Assembly: GCA_021204635.1 (NCBI GenBank) | Contig: JAJPZB010000140.1 | Span: 1 to 13,527, forward strand | Reading direction: 5' to 3' | Length of the DNA stretch: 13,527 nt | DNA from: Opitutia bacterium | GTDB taxonomy: Bacteria > Verrucomicrobiota > Verrucomicrobiia > Opitutales > UBA953 | Shown here: in pieces, positions 1 through 8,225 of the stretch | Position numbering within the stretch: position 1 is the stretch's first letter | How the letters are laid out: each line of letters begins with the position of its first letter | Made by a program: the position numbers and the translations under genes | Notes under the pieces: model-generated | What the model was told of the DNA's origin: nothing | Databases searched by the model: none | Seen by the model: the letters and a program-made list of their open reading frames with translations, nothing else

Positions 1-110
1 TGGTGGCGGGGAGCAAAGTCAGGCGACGTTCAACGAACACACTCCCTCACCGCTATCGCGGTCCCCTCCCGCTAACTTAGCGGGAGAATCGCGCATTGCG
101 TGCGCGAGGT
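1..110. repeat. 110-bp three-hairpin dispersed element, copy 1
   Basis: This is the first of three copies; the others are at 10838-10947 and 12100-12209, aligned without indels. Three inverted repeats are visible. Hairpin A is ACCGC (49-53), loop TATC, GCGGT (58-62). Hairpin B is CTCCCGCTAA (66-75), one central C, TTAGCGGGAG (77-86). Hairpin C is TCGCGCA (89-95), loop TTGCG, TGCGCGA (101-107). In the other copies hairpin A is ACCAC/GTGGT, so an A-T pair there is G-C here, a compensatory change that argues for selection on folding. From position 11 on, this copy differs from copy 3 at 8 of 100 positions. The first ten bases are G-rich short repeat, so the field probably continues to the left of the window. 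Function unknown. Confidence 0.85.
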
Positions 111-345
111 AATTACAATTCCAATCCGCCGCCACAAATTCTCACCACCAACCCACGATCTCGCCACAAACCTTCGCCTTCACCACCATCCCTGCCACCA
201 CCAACCCAATTCTCACCACCAACCGTGAACGCCGTTAGGCGTGAACAAATCCGTGTGACATCCCTCCGTGGCACTTTGCCGCCACCACCAACCCAAGTCT
301 CACCACTAACCCATGCACAGCAAGCGAGTTTGGGTTGGTGGTGGC
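111..345. repeat. Degenerate ACCACCAACCC short-repeat field with GTTA hairpin module
   Basis: There is no credible gene between the window start and the toxin stop codon at 413. The stretch holds many imperfect copies of ACCACCAACCC (for example 145-155, 195-207, 215-224, 281-293, 301-312), then one copy in the opposite orientation (TGGGTTGGTGGTGG, 331-344). Nested inside is a hairpin with stem ACGCC/GGCGT and loop GTTA (229-242), followed by GAACAAATCCGTG (243-255). The same module recurs at 12350-12376 with a different stem. The order 110-bp element, C-rich repeats, GTTA module, C-rich repeats is the same as at 12100-12435. The remaining bases, 346-412, show nothing recognisable. Confidence 0.8.
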
Positions 346-412
346 GGAAGCACCATTGTGTTACCACTTTGTCGCTCGCAGATTCTGCGGTTTTGTACCA
401 ACGATACGATTT

Positions 413-679
413 TCAAAACAAATCGCTGTGCGTTCCTGTGCGGACAAGGTGGAGTTTATCTTTGTTGACTTTGTAAATCAGAAGCCAATCGGGGCGGATG
501 TGGCATTCTCTAAATCCGCTCCAATTCCCGGAAAGAGCATGATCGTGAAAGTTTTCGGGAAGCATAGATTCTGCAGCGAGCAAGATTATCACCTGCTTTA
601 TGAGTTCTATGTCCCAACCTCGCTTTTTTGCGATTTTGAGGTCGCGTCCAAATTTTGTTGATGGATCTACGCGAAGCAT
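413..679 (-). CDS. yafQ: YafQ/RelE-family mRNA interferase toxin
   Basis: This 88-residue protein is a probable type II toxin that cuts mRNA in the ribosomal A site. Family knowledge: YafQ uses conserved histidines, an aspartate and a C-terminal His/Phe in catalysis. All the expected positions are visible: H47 in DHALSGNW, H60 and D64-W65 in RECHIRPDWLLIY, R80, and the terminal RTGTHSDLF with H84 and F88. Its length matches YafQ proteins of about 90 residues. The ATG lies only 3 nt after the stop codon of the antitoxin gene, so the two are surely co-transcribed and probably translationally linked. No strong ribosome site is seen (GAGAA just upstream). Nothing suggests the catalytic site is damaged, so an active toxin is likely. 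The exact RelE versus YafQ subgroup is inferred from motif pattern. Confidence 0.93.
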   Translation of the reverse strand: MLRVDPSTKFGRDLKIAKKRGWDIELIKQVIILLAAESMLPENFHDHALSGNWSGFRECHIRPDWLLIYKVNKDKLHLVRTGTHSDLF

Positions 680-682
680 TTC

Positions 683-961
683 TCAAATACCGAGAGCAGT
701 GAACATTTCTTGCGGCGACTTGTAGCGCGCGGGTTTTCCCTTTGCGATGCGCGCGTCAACTTCTTTCATTGCCGCGATTGTTTCTGCGTTTGGGATTTCG
801 CCGATGTGCGGGCGGAAGGGCAGGGCGTTGTCGTTGATTGTTTGGCGGAAGAGCATGTTGACGGCTTCGGTCATTGTGATTCCGAGTTTCTTGAAGATTT
901 TTTCCGCCTGAGATTTTGTGCGAGGCTCAATACGAATGCTGAGAATTGCTGTTTTTGCCAT
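683..961 (-). CDS. dinJ: RelB/DinJ-family antitoxin
   Basis: This 92-residue protein is the probable partner of the downstream YafQ-type toxin. Residues 4-48 (AILSIRIEPRTKSQAEKIF and onward to NALPF) fit the ribbon-helix-helix DNA-binding fold of RelB/DinJ proteins: a short beta strand with alternating residues, then two helices. The remaining half, rich in charged residues and ending in LGI as in E. coli DinJ, would wrap and neutralise the toxin. In this family antitoxin and toxin-antitoxin complexes repress their own promoter. A palindrome with TGACAA arms lies about 35 nt upstream of the start and could be that operator. The ATG at 961 is chosen because it gives a full N-terminal strand. 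No clear Shine-Dalgarno sequence precedes it. Confidence 0.93.
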   Translation of the reverse strand: MAKTAILSIRIEPRTKSQAEKIFKKLGITMTEAVNMLFRQTINDNALPFRPHIGEIPNAETIAAMKEVDARIAKGKPARYKSPQEMFTALGI

Positions 962-990
962 GGTTTTGTTGTGTTTGTTGATGTTTGCGA

Positions 991-1019
991 ATCGTCTGAC
1001 AAAGTGTTGCTATTGTCAA
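991..1019 (-). promoter_or_regulatory. Putative autoregulated promoter/operator of the toxin-antitoxin operon
   Basis: Reading the minus strand, a perfect TTGACA (1019-1014) lies 17 nt before GACGAT (996-991), a plausible -35 and weak -10 pair. Inside it is an inverted repeat, TGACAA (997-1002) and TTGTCA (1013-1018), with a 10-nt spacer. A palindrome overlapping the promoter of a ribbon-helix-helix antitoxin gene is the usual arrangement for self-repression. Transcription would start near 984, leaving a leader of about 22 nt. No experimental evidence; the -10 matches only three of six consensus bases. Confidence 0.45.
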
Positions 1020-1146
1020 TACGCTTTCGGCGTGGCGGAATTTTTCCCGCGCGCAATTTTTTGCCCAAAAAAAATCTCGCAACGGCGACGCGGGAAAAGT
1101 GAAAATCACAGACAGCTTTTTACCAGAAACCTGAACGAAAGAAATT

Positions 1147-2682
1147 ATGCAAATTGGCAAAAATTCTCGTCGAGACTTCATCAAAAAAGCGGCTCTCGCG
1201 GGCGCCGGAATGGCTCTCGCGCCGGCGCTTTTGCGTGCGTCCATCTTGGAAAATCACGCGCCTTCCGAATTTGGGAAAGTGCGTTCCAAAAATTCGATAA
1301 CGGAGACCCGCCCGCGCGTCGCCGGAGCGAAGCCGGTTCACGATTTGACGACGTCGCCGATGGAGAAAGTCCGCGTCGCGATTATCGGGCTCGGGCAGCG
1401 CGGTCTCGGCTATTATCCCGACAACAAAGACATTGCGCCCGAGAAGTTGGATTATTGGGGAGTGCTCGGCGACATTTTGAACACGCCGTTCACGCGCGTC
1501 ACGGCGGTTTGCGACCTCGATCCGCTGCGCGCGGCAAAGGCTGTCAAGACCTGCCTTTGGAAGCGCCCCGACGACCCCGAGCCCAAGTCCTACAGCGGCT
1601 CGGAGAGCGCGTGGGAAAAGCTTTCGGAGCAGGACGACATCGACGTCGTTTATATTTGCACGCCCTGGGAATGGCACGTCCCGATGGCGCTGAAATCGAT
1701 GAAATGCGGGAAGCACGCGTTCATCGAAGTCGCGGCGGCTGTCACGGTTGACGAGTGCTGGGACTTGGTCGATACCTCGGAGCTCACGCAGAAGCATTGC
1801 GTCATCTTGGAAAATTGCTGCTACGGCGACACGGAGTTGCTCGTCCTGAACATGGCTCGGCAAGGCGTTTTCGGAGAGTTGACGCACGCCGAATGCGCGT
1901 ACATCCACGATTTGCGCTCGATGCTTTTCTGGGAAGGCACGGAGGGCGATTGGCGCCGCGAGTATCACAAAGTGCTCGACGGAAATCTCTACCCGACGCA
2001 CGGTCTCGGACCGGTTTGCCAATATCTCGGCGTCAATCGCGGCGATTTGATGACGCACCTCGTTTCGATGAGTTCGCTCGAAAAAAATCTCAGCGCCTAT
2101 CGCGATCGCGAAGACCCGAACGACGGCAAGCACGCGAATGAAAAATATATTTGCGGCGACGTGAACACGACCCTCATCAAAACCGCGCTCGGCCGCACGA
2201 TCATGGTGCAGCACGACGTCGTTTCCCCGCGCCCGTATTCCCGCATCAACGCGCTCACGGGGACGGGCGCGACGTTTTTCGACTACCCGCCGCGCCTCGC
2301 CGTTGATCAGCCAAAAAAATACGGGCTGAAAGCAAAGGGCAGCCACAGCTGGCTCAAGAAAGACGATTTCGAGAAAATGAACAAAAAGTTCATGCACCCG
2401 CTTTGGAAGCAAATTGGCGACTACGCGAAAGATTCCGGTCACGGCGGCATGGATTACATCATGAGCTATCGCCTGCTCGACTGCATCAGAAGCGGAATTA
2501 CGCCCGACATGACGGTTTATGACACGGCGGCGTGGAGCTCGATCATCGAGCTTTCCGCGCGGTCTGTCGAGATGGGCTCAATGCCTGTCGCGATTCCGGA
2601 TTTCACGCGCGGGCTGTGGCGGAAAACGAGTCCGCTCGGCATCGTCGAAGCGCCAAACGCGGGCAAAGATTTCCGCAGCTGA
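1147..2682 (+). CDS. Tat-exported GH109-type Gfo/Idh/MocA family protein (putative alpha-N-acetylgalactosaminidase)
   Basis: A 511-residue protein. The N-terminus has a twin-arginine signal (SRRDFIKKA at 7-15, then a hydrophobic Ala-rich stretch to about residue 32), so it should be exported folded with its cofactor. Residues 75-90 hold a Rossmann nucleotide motif, GLGQRG. Family features of GH109 follow: TPWEWH (172-177), GKH (188-190), ECW (203-205), YIHDLR (252-257), GNLYPTHGLGP (279-289), NRGD (297-300), GHGGMD (431-436) and PDFTRG (484-489). GH109 enzymes use NAD+ in a redox-assisted hydrolysis of terminal alpha-GalNAc, as on mucin or A-antigen glycans; Akkermansia has several. Specificity here is inferred and other sugars are possible. 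The gene stands alone, divergent from the toxin-antitoxin pair, and is probably followed by a terminator. The start is set by the Tat signal. Residues 194-198 read EVAAA, where I expect EVPAA. Confidence 0.9.
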   Translation: MQIGKNSRRDFIKKAALAGAGMALAPALLRASILENHAPSEFGKVRSKNSITETRPRVAGAKPVHDLTTSPMEKVRVAIIGLGQRGLGYYPDNKDIAPEKLDYWGVLGDILNTPFTRVTAVCDLDPLRAAKAVKTCLWKRPDDPEPKSYSGSESAWEKLSEQDDIDVVYICTPWEWHVPMALKSMKCGKHAFIEVAAAVTVDECWDLVDTSELTQKHCVILENCCYGDTELLVLNMARQGVFGELTHAECAYIHDLRSMLFWEGTEGDWRREYHKVLDGNLYPTHGLGPVCQYLGVNRGDLMTHLVSMSSLEKNLSAYRDREDPNDGKHANEKYICGDVNTTLIKTALGRTIMVQHDVVSPRPYSRINALTGTGATFFDYPPRLAVDQPKKYGLKAKGSHSWLKKDDFEKMNKKFMHPLWKQIGDYAKDSGHGGMDYIMSYRLLDCIRSGITPDMTVYDTAAWSSIIELSARSVEMGSMPVAIPDFTRGLWRKTSPLGIVEAPNAGKDFRS

Positions 2683-2715
2683 CGCGAATTTTTTGAAAGA
2701 AATTTCGCGCAATCG

Positions 2716-2760
2716 AAGGCGCGTTCACGCAGCAATTTCGCAGTGGGCGCGCCTTTTGTT
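2716..2760 (+). terminator. Probable rho-independent terminator after the GH109 gene
   Basis: AAGGCGCG (2716-2723) can pair with CGCGCCTT (2748-2755), an 8-bp stem closed by a 24-nt loop, and the 3' arm runs into TTTTGTTTT. It lies 34 nt after the GH109 stop and about 90 nt before sufB, so it would separate the two transcription units. The large loop makes this less certain than a compact hairpin. Confidence 0.5.
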
Positions 2761-2850
2761 TTCGCTGCGGCAAAACAGAGCCGGCGGGCGTTTGCGCGTT
2801 GCAAAGGCAGGGCGCGGGCAGTAGCTTTCTCCGAAGTTTTTATTTCTGCA

Positions 2851-4274
<1,424 letters not shown>

Positions 4275-4278
<4 letters not shown>

Positions 4279-5588
4279 GCGACAACAATCGCATGATTTT
4301 GGAGGAAAGCACGTTTGTGGCGGCGCAAGAGGCCCGCAACAAACCCGGCATCGTGGCGGGCATGTCGTCACCACTGTCGTGGGAAGATTTTTGCGCGCTA
4401 CCGATGCCGGCAAGGGAAATGGAAGATTGGCGCTTTGCCACAATCTCGGGCATGAGGCTTGGTGGATTTTCGCTCGCGGGCGGCGTGGACGAGAATGTCG
4501 CTGCGGGGATTGTGGCGGGGATTGGCGACAACGATGAGTTCGCGGGGACGATTGTTGTGGCGGACGGGTTGGTGGTGGCGAAAACGCTCTCGGACGAGGC
4601 GAAAAGCGCCGGCATTGTTGTCGCAACAATGGCGGAAATTCCGCCCGAGCTTCGCGAGAAGGTCTGCGGGTTGGTGGTGGCGACAACCGAGTGCGAAGCC
4701 CGCGACAAGATTGCAGGCCTCCACCGAGCCTACGCGCTACCCACCGCGTGTTTGTTGTACATTCCCGCCGGCGTGCGCATTGAAAAGCCGTTCGCGATCC
4801 ACAACCGGTCTGTTGCCGACAATGGCGCGGCATTCCCGTTCCTCATTGTTGTTGCGGAGGAAAATTCCGCCGCGAAATTCGCGGAATTTTATTTTTCCGA
4901 TAGTGGCGACAACAATGCCCTCGTCGTCTCGCGGCTTGCGATTCTTGCCGAGCGCGGGGCGTGCATTTCCCACGAATTGATCCAAAACCTGAACGCGAAA
5001 ACGCAGTTTTACCGCAGCGAGCAAACGATTGTCGCCACAAACGCAGACGTGCGCGCGACCGCGATAAACCTCGGTGGCAAGCGCGCGCGGACGACAACTG
5101 AGCTACGCCTCGCCGGCGACAATGCCGACGCGGAACTCTACTCGCTGTCTGTCGCCACCAACGCGCAGGAATTTGACCAACGGACAATTCAGCGCCACGC
5201 CGCCACCAACTCCGTCTCGCGCCTGCTTTTCAAAAATGCGCTTTTCGACAAGGCGCGGACGATTTTTGGCGGGAACATTGTTGTCGCGGAGAACGCGCAA
5301 AAGTCGAACGCCGTCCAGTCAAACAAAAACCTGATATTGTCGCCCGACGCCACGGCGCATTCCCTCCCTGGCTTGGAAATCGACGCAAACGACGTCCATT
5401 GCTCGCACGGCGCAACAAACGGCGCCATAGACCCGAGCCAACTGTTCTACTTGCAGCAACGCGGCTTGCCCATGGAGGCTGCGCGGGCGCTCTTGGTGCG
5501 CGGGTTCGCAGAGGAGATTGTGGCGACAATCCCGTCCACCACAATCGCCAACATCGCGCGCGAACTCGTTGACCACAAACTTGGCTGA
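4275..5588 (+). CDS. sufD: Fe-S cluster assembly protein SufD
   Basis: A 437-residue protein, the structural partner of SufB in the SufBCD complex. Diagnostic parts are EDWRFATIS (50-58), LYIPAGVRIEKPFAIHN (161-177), the beta-helix stretch, and the C-terminal QSNKNLILSPDA (348-359), LEIDANDVHCSHGAT (367-381) and QLFYLQQRG (389-397). H378 in CSHGA corresponds to the functionally important C-terminal histidine of the family. I start at GTG 4275, which overlaps the sufB stop as GTGA and has a good ribosome site, GGGAG, 6 nt upstream; ATG 4293 is the alternative. The coding sequence is unusually rich in pieces resembling the genome's dispersed repeats (GGTTGGTGGTGGCG at 4567-4580 and 4669-4682, CGCCACCAAC, GGCGACAACAATG), giving recurrent LVVA, VATN and GDN peptides. 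SufB next door lacks this. Function is secure; the repeat enrichment is discussed as a finding. Confidence 0.95.
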
Positions 5589-5707
5589 CCACCAAGCCGG
5601 ATCTCACCACCAACCCGGATCTCACCACCAACCCGGATCTCACCACCAACCCGCTGCCGCCACCAACCCTCGCCACCACGGAGGGAGCGTCGTCGGTGGC
5701 GGTTGGC
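5586..5707. repeat. Short-repeat array between convergent genes (18-bp unit)
   Basis: Three perfect tandem copies of GGATCTCACCACCAACCC lie at 5599-5616, 5617-5634 and 5635-5652. A degenerate copy precedes them (from 5586, overlapping the sufD stop), and GCCGCCACCAACCC follows (5656-5669). A copy in the opposite orientation, GGTGGCGGTTGG (5695-5706), completes the block. CCGCCACC (5657-5664) can pair with GGTGGCGG (5695-5702), so transcripts from either side could form a stem. The block fills the gap between the sufD stop and the stop of the minus-strand secreted protein, where a two-way terminator would be useful; that role is a guess. Confidence 0.85.
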
Positions 5708-5710
5708 TTA

Positions 5711-6547
5711 TTAATTCCACACGGGCCAAACGGTGAGATCCTCGATCAATCCGTTTTGCTTGGCGATATGCACGCGGAAATCATAGTTGTTGTCGTCGGG
5801 CTTAACGATTTGCCACTCGCCGACAACCCCCGGGGTGGCTATGTTGACAATGTGCACCCGCAAATCGGGAGCCCCGTAATCGAAGCGCACGACGTAATCC
5901 CAAAAATCGTTGGGTCCGACAATTTTGATTCGCCCGTGCAATTTTTGCGCGATTTCCTCGGGCGTTCCATGGTTGCGAATGCCGTCGGGCTTTTTGTCGG
6001 GCTCTTTGGCTTTGGTGGCGCTCGTCGCCGGGCTCTTTGCTGCGGGTTTCGCGCCAAACCCTGGCTTTATGGCTGGGGATTTGCTTTTCGGTGTAGAAAA
6101 ACTACCGAATCCGGAACTTTTGCCGGAACTCTTGCTCGAGCTCTTGCTTTTCGGGGTGGAGAAACTACCGAATCCGGAACTTTTGCTTTTTTGCGCGGGA
6201 ATAACTTTGAGCGGGTTGGACTTGGGCGTGCTTGCCGCCGGCGCAGGCGAGCTGCTTTTTGGGGTAGCGGTGGAACTCGGCGCAGGCGACTTTTTGACGG
6301 AGGGCGTGGAGACCTTTTTGAGCGCGGGCGAAGCGGATTTTTGCTCGGGAAGTTTTTTCGTGCCCGGATTGGGCACGGAGGCGGACTTTTTTGCCGCTAC
6401 CGCCTTCTTTTCCTTTTCATCTGACTTGGAGGAAGTGGAGGAGAAACTGTTTGACGACGAAGTTTTCGCCTCGGCTGACGCCGCTGCGCCGCCCAAAAAT
6501 TGCATAAACGCCAACCCCCAAAACACAGCAACAAGCAACTTTTTCAT
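5711..6547 (-). CDS. Secreted Ser/Ala/Pro/Lys-rich protein of unknown function
   Basis: A 278-residue protein with three parts. Residues 1-26 form a signal peptide (MKKLLVAVFWGLAFM, then GGAAASA with likely cleavage before EA). Residues 27-190 are low complexity, dominated by Ser, Lys, Pro and Ala, and contain a repeated 15-residue unit KSSGFGSFSTPKSKS (122-136 and 143-157) plus looser TPKS units. Residues 190-278 look like a compact beta domain with a duplicated motif, DLRVHIVN (228-235) and DFRVHIAK (256-263), and end in VWPVWN. The tail resembles small beta-repeat domains of unknown function, but I cannot name a family with confidence. I prefer ATG 6547 over an in-frame TTG at 6565 because it begins the signal peptide directly. 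The basic linker suggests wall, envelope or polysaccharide contact. It lies downstream of tig, separated by a terminator. Confidence 0.8.
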   Translation of the reverse strand: MKKLLVAVFWGLAFMQFLGGAAASAEAKTSSSNSFSSTSSKSDEKEKKAVAAKKSASVPNPGTKKLPEQKSASPALKKVSTPSVKKSPAPSSTATPKSSSPAPAASTPKSNPLKVIPAQKSKSSGFGSFSTPKSKSSSKSSGKSSGFGSFSTPKSKSPAIKPGFGAKPAAKSPATSATKAKEPDKKPDGIRNHGTPEEIAQKLHGRIKIVGPNDFWDYVVRFDYGAPDLRVHIVNIATPGVVGEWQIVKPDDNNYDFRVHIAKQNGLIEDLTVWPVWN

Positions 6548-6637
6548 ACCTCGGCAAGACGCCAAAATTTAAACCAAAACGCAAGGGGAAATTTTTCCAC
6601 CTTTTGTGCGGAGTTGCGGCAATATGCGGTTGCCGGC

Positions 6638-6675
6638 AAAAAAATCCGCAACCCATGGACGAGTTGCGGATTTTT
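6638..6675 (-). terminator. Strong intrinsic terminator of tig
   Basis: AAAAATCCGCAAC (6640-6652) pairs perfectly with GTTGCGGATTTTT (6663-6675), a 13-bp stem with a 10-nt loop. Read on the minus strand it lies 24 nt after the trigger factor stop and ends in a run of seven T. It separates tig from the secreted-protein gene. Confidence 0.9.
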
Positions 6676-6699
6676 GCGAATTGTTTTGCGATGTCGGAA

Positions 6700-8007
6700 C
6701 TATTTTGTCGCCACTTCTTTCGCGGCTGCGACGACTATGTCGAGGGCTTTGTTGTAGCGGATGTTTGCCTGCATTTCGATTATTCGCGAGCGGTTTTTGG
6801 TGAGTTCCTTTGCGAATTTGTCGGGCTCCATTCCGCTGATGTAGGCTTCTTGGCGGATGCGGTTTGTGATGTCCGCGTCCTCGACTTTAACGCCCTCGGC
6901 TTTTGCGATTGCGTTCAAAATGAGTTGGGTTTTGACGCGCGTTTTTGCGGCGTCTTTGGTGTCGTCCAAGAGTTCATCGCGCTTTGCCTCGATTTCCTCG
7001 AGTTTTACGCCCTGGCGCAGTTGCGAGTTTGCAAATTCGTAGAAAATGTTTTGGCTTTCGCGGTCGATCGCGCTTTGCGGCAGGTCAAAATCAACCATTT
7101 CGTTGAGTTTGGCGATGATGGTCTCGCGTGTTTTTGAGCGAGCGGCGTTTTTCTTGTTCGCCTCGAGCCCATCGCGAACCTGCTTTTTCATCTCGGATTC
7201 GTCGGCGACTTGGAGACTTTTGAAAAATTTCTCGTCCAACTCGGGCAACACGCGCTGGCGGACTTCCGCGACGTCGAGCGTGTAAATCGCCGTTTTCCCG
7301 CGCAGAGCCTCGTTCACGAAATCGGCGGCGAACGTCACCGTGATTTCCTTTTTGTCTCCGGCTTTCATCCCGACGAGTGCGGCGGCGATTTCCTTCACCG
7401 AAGCGCCCAAGGCGTCTTCCGCGCCGGCCTCTTCCCATGTCCCCGTTTGTTTGCCATAAACACTCGCGATTTCGGGGAATGCCTCGCCGTCGATTTTGCC
7501 TTCGTATGAAAGCTTTACGTAGTCGCCGGCGCTCGCAGCGTCGTCAATTTTCTTAAATTCCGCGCGCTGTTTGCGAAGCCCTTCGACAGCGGCGGCAATG
7601 TCTGCGTCTGAGACACTCGTGTCCGCCGCCGGCACTTCGATTCCTTTGTATTCGGGAAGCGTGAACGCGGGCACAATGTCAATTTCGAGGCGGATTTCTG
7701 CGTCGCGCCCGTCTTCAATCTTTGGTTCGCCGACATCGACGAGCGAGTAAATCTCGATGGATTTTTCCTCGCGCGCTCCGGCGTATGCCTCCTGCACGAC
7801 GCTTTGCAAAAGCTCTTTCTCGATTTCCTTGCCATAGCGTTGGCGGATTATCGCGGCGGGCGTCTTGCCGGGGCGGAAGCCGGGGACGCGCGCCTGCGCG
7901 GCGTATTGCGAAATTATTTTGTTGCGGAGCTCTGAAATTTTGCTCGCGGGAACGGTGACCGTCGCGGTTTTGCGGGTCGAACTTACGTCTTCGATTTTGA
8001 TTTCCAT
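6700..8007 (-). CDS. tig: Trigger factor, ribosome-associated chaperone
   Basis: A 435-residue cytosolic chaperone that binds nascent chains at the ribosome exit tunnel. The N-terminal ribosome-binding domain carries the signature loop GFRPGKTP (43-50), followed by IIRQRYG. The central FKBP-like peptidyl-prolyl isomerase domain spans about 155-245, starting at GDYVKLSYEGKIDGE. The helical C-terminal chaperone domain runs to the end (DLPQSAIDRESQNIFYEF, then DITNRIRQEA and NRSRIIEMQANIRYNKALDIVV). Length matches the E. coli protein of about 432 residues. The start ATG at 8007 gives the canonical first beta strand (MEIKIEDVSSTRKTATV). No ribosome site is obvious. Unlike many genomes, clpP and clpX do not follow; the gene ends in a strong terminator and is monocistronic. 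The promoter must lie in the 218-bp divergent gap shared with the exonuclease gene, but I cannot assign boxes there. Confidence 0.97.
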   Translation of the reverse strand: MEIKIEDVSSTRKTATVTVPASKISELRNKIISQYAAQARVPGFRPGKTPAAIIRQRYGKEIEKELLQSVVQEAYAGAREEKSIEIYSLVDVGEPKIEDGRDAEIRLEIDIVPAFTLPEYKGIEVPAADTSVSDADIAAAVEGLRKQRAEFKKIDDAASAGDYVKLSYEGKIDGEAFPEIASVYGKQTGTWEEAGAEDALGASVKEIAAALVGMKAGDKKEITVTFAADFVNEALRGKTAIYTLDVAEVRQRVLPELDEKFFKSLQVADESEMKKQVRDGLEANKKNAARSKTRETIIAKLNEMVDFDLPQSAIDRESQNIFYEFANSQLRQGVKLEEIEAKRDELLDDTKDAAKTRVKTQLILNAIAKAEGVKVEDADITNRIRQEAYISGMEPDKFAKELTKNRSRIIEMQANIRYNKALDIVVAAAKEVATK

Positions 8008-8225
8008 TGGTTGAAAACAGAGTTTTTGAAAAGTCGCCTCTCGGTATTGTTTTGCGCAAAAAGCGAAGCGACAAGGGAAAGATTTTTCGCGTGGGCGGTC
8101 AAATTTTTTCGCAGGTGGCGGCGCGAAAAGGTTTCCGGCGCGGGCGGGAAAAAGCTTTGGGCGCGTTGCCGGCGGCGTTTCGGGAATTGCCTTAAATCGG
8201 CGGTAACGATAAGTTTTCCCGCAAT

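Noticed and set aside
1120..2442. A 440-residue open frame on the minus strand opposite the GH109 gene
   Set aside because: It mirrors GC-rich codons of a clearly recognised plus-strand gene and has no family motifs.
2743..2850. Upstream GTG start for sufB
   Set aside because: It would add 36 residues over the probable terminator arm and beyond normal family length; ATG 2851 begins the recognisable protein.
5599..5652. Tandem 18-bp units considered as a CRISPR array
   Set aside because: No unique spacers of 25-40 nt separate the units, the units are too short, and no cas genes are present.
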